Shown in pieces: positions 5,961-6,378 of a DNA stretch of 6,378 bases. The DNA is from Oscillospiraceae bacterium (GTDB taxonomy: Bacteria > Bacillota_A > Clostridia > Oscillospirales > Oscillospiraceae). The position numbers were made by a program, and so were the translations under genes. The stretch's first letter is position 1; each line of letters starts with the position of its first letter. The notes below the pieces were generated by a model that was not told the origin of the DNA, did no database searches, and worked only from the letters and a program-made list of their open reading frames with translations. The DNA lies in the NCBI GenBank assembly GCA_017481325.1, contig JAFUPG010000063.1:1-6378 (forward strand). Reading direction: 5' to 3'.

Positions 5961-6260
5961 TTTGGAACTAACAGCTAAGAGCTAAGGACGAAAAACTGAG
6001 GTGTGCCTCCGGCACGGATTTTGAATATTTCGCCCGTCAAACAGAAATTTGCCGGTCTGTTTTGGAACTAATAACTAAGAGCTAAGGACTAAAAACTGAG
6101 GTGTGCCTCCGGCACGGATTTTGAATATTTCGCCTGTCAAACAGAAATTTGCCGGGCTGGTTTGGAACTAATAACTAAGAGCTAAGGACTAAAAACTGAG
6201 GTGTGCCTCCGGCACGGATTTGGAATGTTTCGTCCGTCAAACAGAACTTTGTCGAACAGT
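5961..6260 (+). repeat. Three tandem copies of a 100-bp non-coding repeat
   Basis: Copies at 5961-6060, 6061-6160 and 6161-6260 each start TTTGGAACTAA. By eye, copies 1 and 2 differ at 6 positions and copies 2 and 3 at about 10, most of them near the end of copy 3. Each unit has three parts: a run of 7-nt steps of the form NRCTAAN (AACTAAT, AACTAAG, AGCTAAG, GACTAAA), a hairpin GTGCC-TCC-GGCAC (6003-6015, 6103-6115, 6203-6215), and an AT-rich tail with CAAACAGAAATTTGCC. There is no open frame and no RBS. The third copy runs directly into the right inverted-repeat arm. The function is unknown. Confidence 0.93.
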
Positions 6261-6378
6261 TTACCGCAGCCAAAGCCGCCCGTATTAGGATGATTTTCAG
6301 CCTATGAGCAAGGTTTCATATTCCGCTATGTCATTGCGAGGCTCCCCACGGGAGCCGTGGCAATCTCATGGGAGGAAG
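6238..6378 (-). repeat. Right arm of 141-bp inverted repeat
   Basis: This is the reverse complement of 9-149 (138 of 141 bases match, by eye). It overlaps the last part of the third 100-bp tandem copy by 23 bases and ends at the window edge with GGGAGGAAG. At two of the three mismatches (6247 and 6252) the left arm keeps the base found in tandem copies 1 and 2, so the right copy is the diverged one there. The window stops while the match is still running, so the true repeat may be longer. Confidence 0.93.

Noticed and set aside
4352..5971. A 539-codon open frame on the + strand opposite the DUF1846 gene
   Set aside because: It is the antisense of a GC-rich gene with strong family identity. 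Its composition (Gly/Ala/Val/His/Gln-rich, low complexity) is typical of a shadow frame and it runs out past the DUF1846 promoter.
1..6378. Insertion sequence or composite transposon
   Set aside because: The inverted repeats are striking, but there is no transposase or recombinase gene and no visible target duplication. The right end is cut by the window edge, so the claim cannot be supported.

Overview
The window looks like a piece of chromosome from a gut Clostridia genome, probably of the Oscillospiraceae (Faecalibacterium/Subdoligranulum-like) type. That is inferred from GC-rich genes, strong AGGAGG ribosome binding sites, a BlaI/M56 regulatory pair with lipoprotein genes, a UPF0371/DUF1846 gene, and AT-richer spacers full of small hairpin repeats. 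No rRNA, tRNA, transposase, integrase, phage gene or CRISPR array was seen.

Layout: (1) 1-715 has no credible gene and is packed with repeats. It holds the left arm of a 141-bp inverted repeat (9-149), two related stem-loop modules (279-378) and an array of short hairpins (422-670) whose core is a 40-bp unit repeated three times exactly. (2) 716-2994 on the + strand is a tight cluster: a BlaI/MecI/CopY-family repressor (716-1078), a BlaR1-like M56 metallopeptidase overlapping it by 11 nt and lacking a penicillin-sensor domain (1068-1964), and a lipoprotein of unknown function 16 nt downstream (1981-2994). (3) A 99-nt spacer with a small hairpin leads to a second lipoprotein (3094-4284), probably a beta-propeller, whose N-terminal linker contains a fresh-looking 30-bp duplication. 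(4) A strong hairpin terminator (4295-4329) separates this rightward set from a convergent UPF0371/DUF1846 gene (4346-5830, - strand) with its own promoter (5858-5886). (5) 5887-6378 has no gene. It carries three 100-bp tandem repeats (5961-6260) running into the right arm of the inverted repeat (6238-6378).

How the genes fit together (inference from family knowledge): the repressor would silence its own cluster until the membrane peptidase is activated and inactivates it. The two surface lipoproteins are candidate outputs or ligand-sensing partners of this circuit. The DUF1846 gene appears to be an independent single-gene unit.

The most unusual content is non-coding: near-identical inverted repeats at both ends, a hairpin array with different but self-complementary stems set in a constant AATTCAT spacer, and a 100-bp tandem repeat with an internal 7-nt rhythm. 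The window ending inside copies of the same repeat also fits a contig that broke at dispersed repeats, so the inverted repeat alone does not prove a mobile element.
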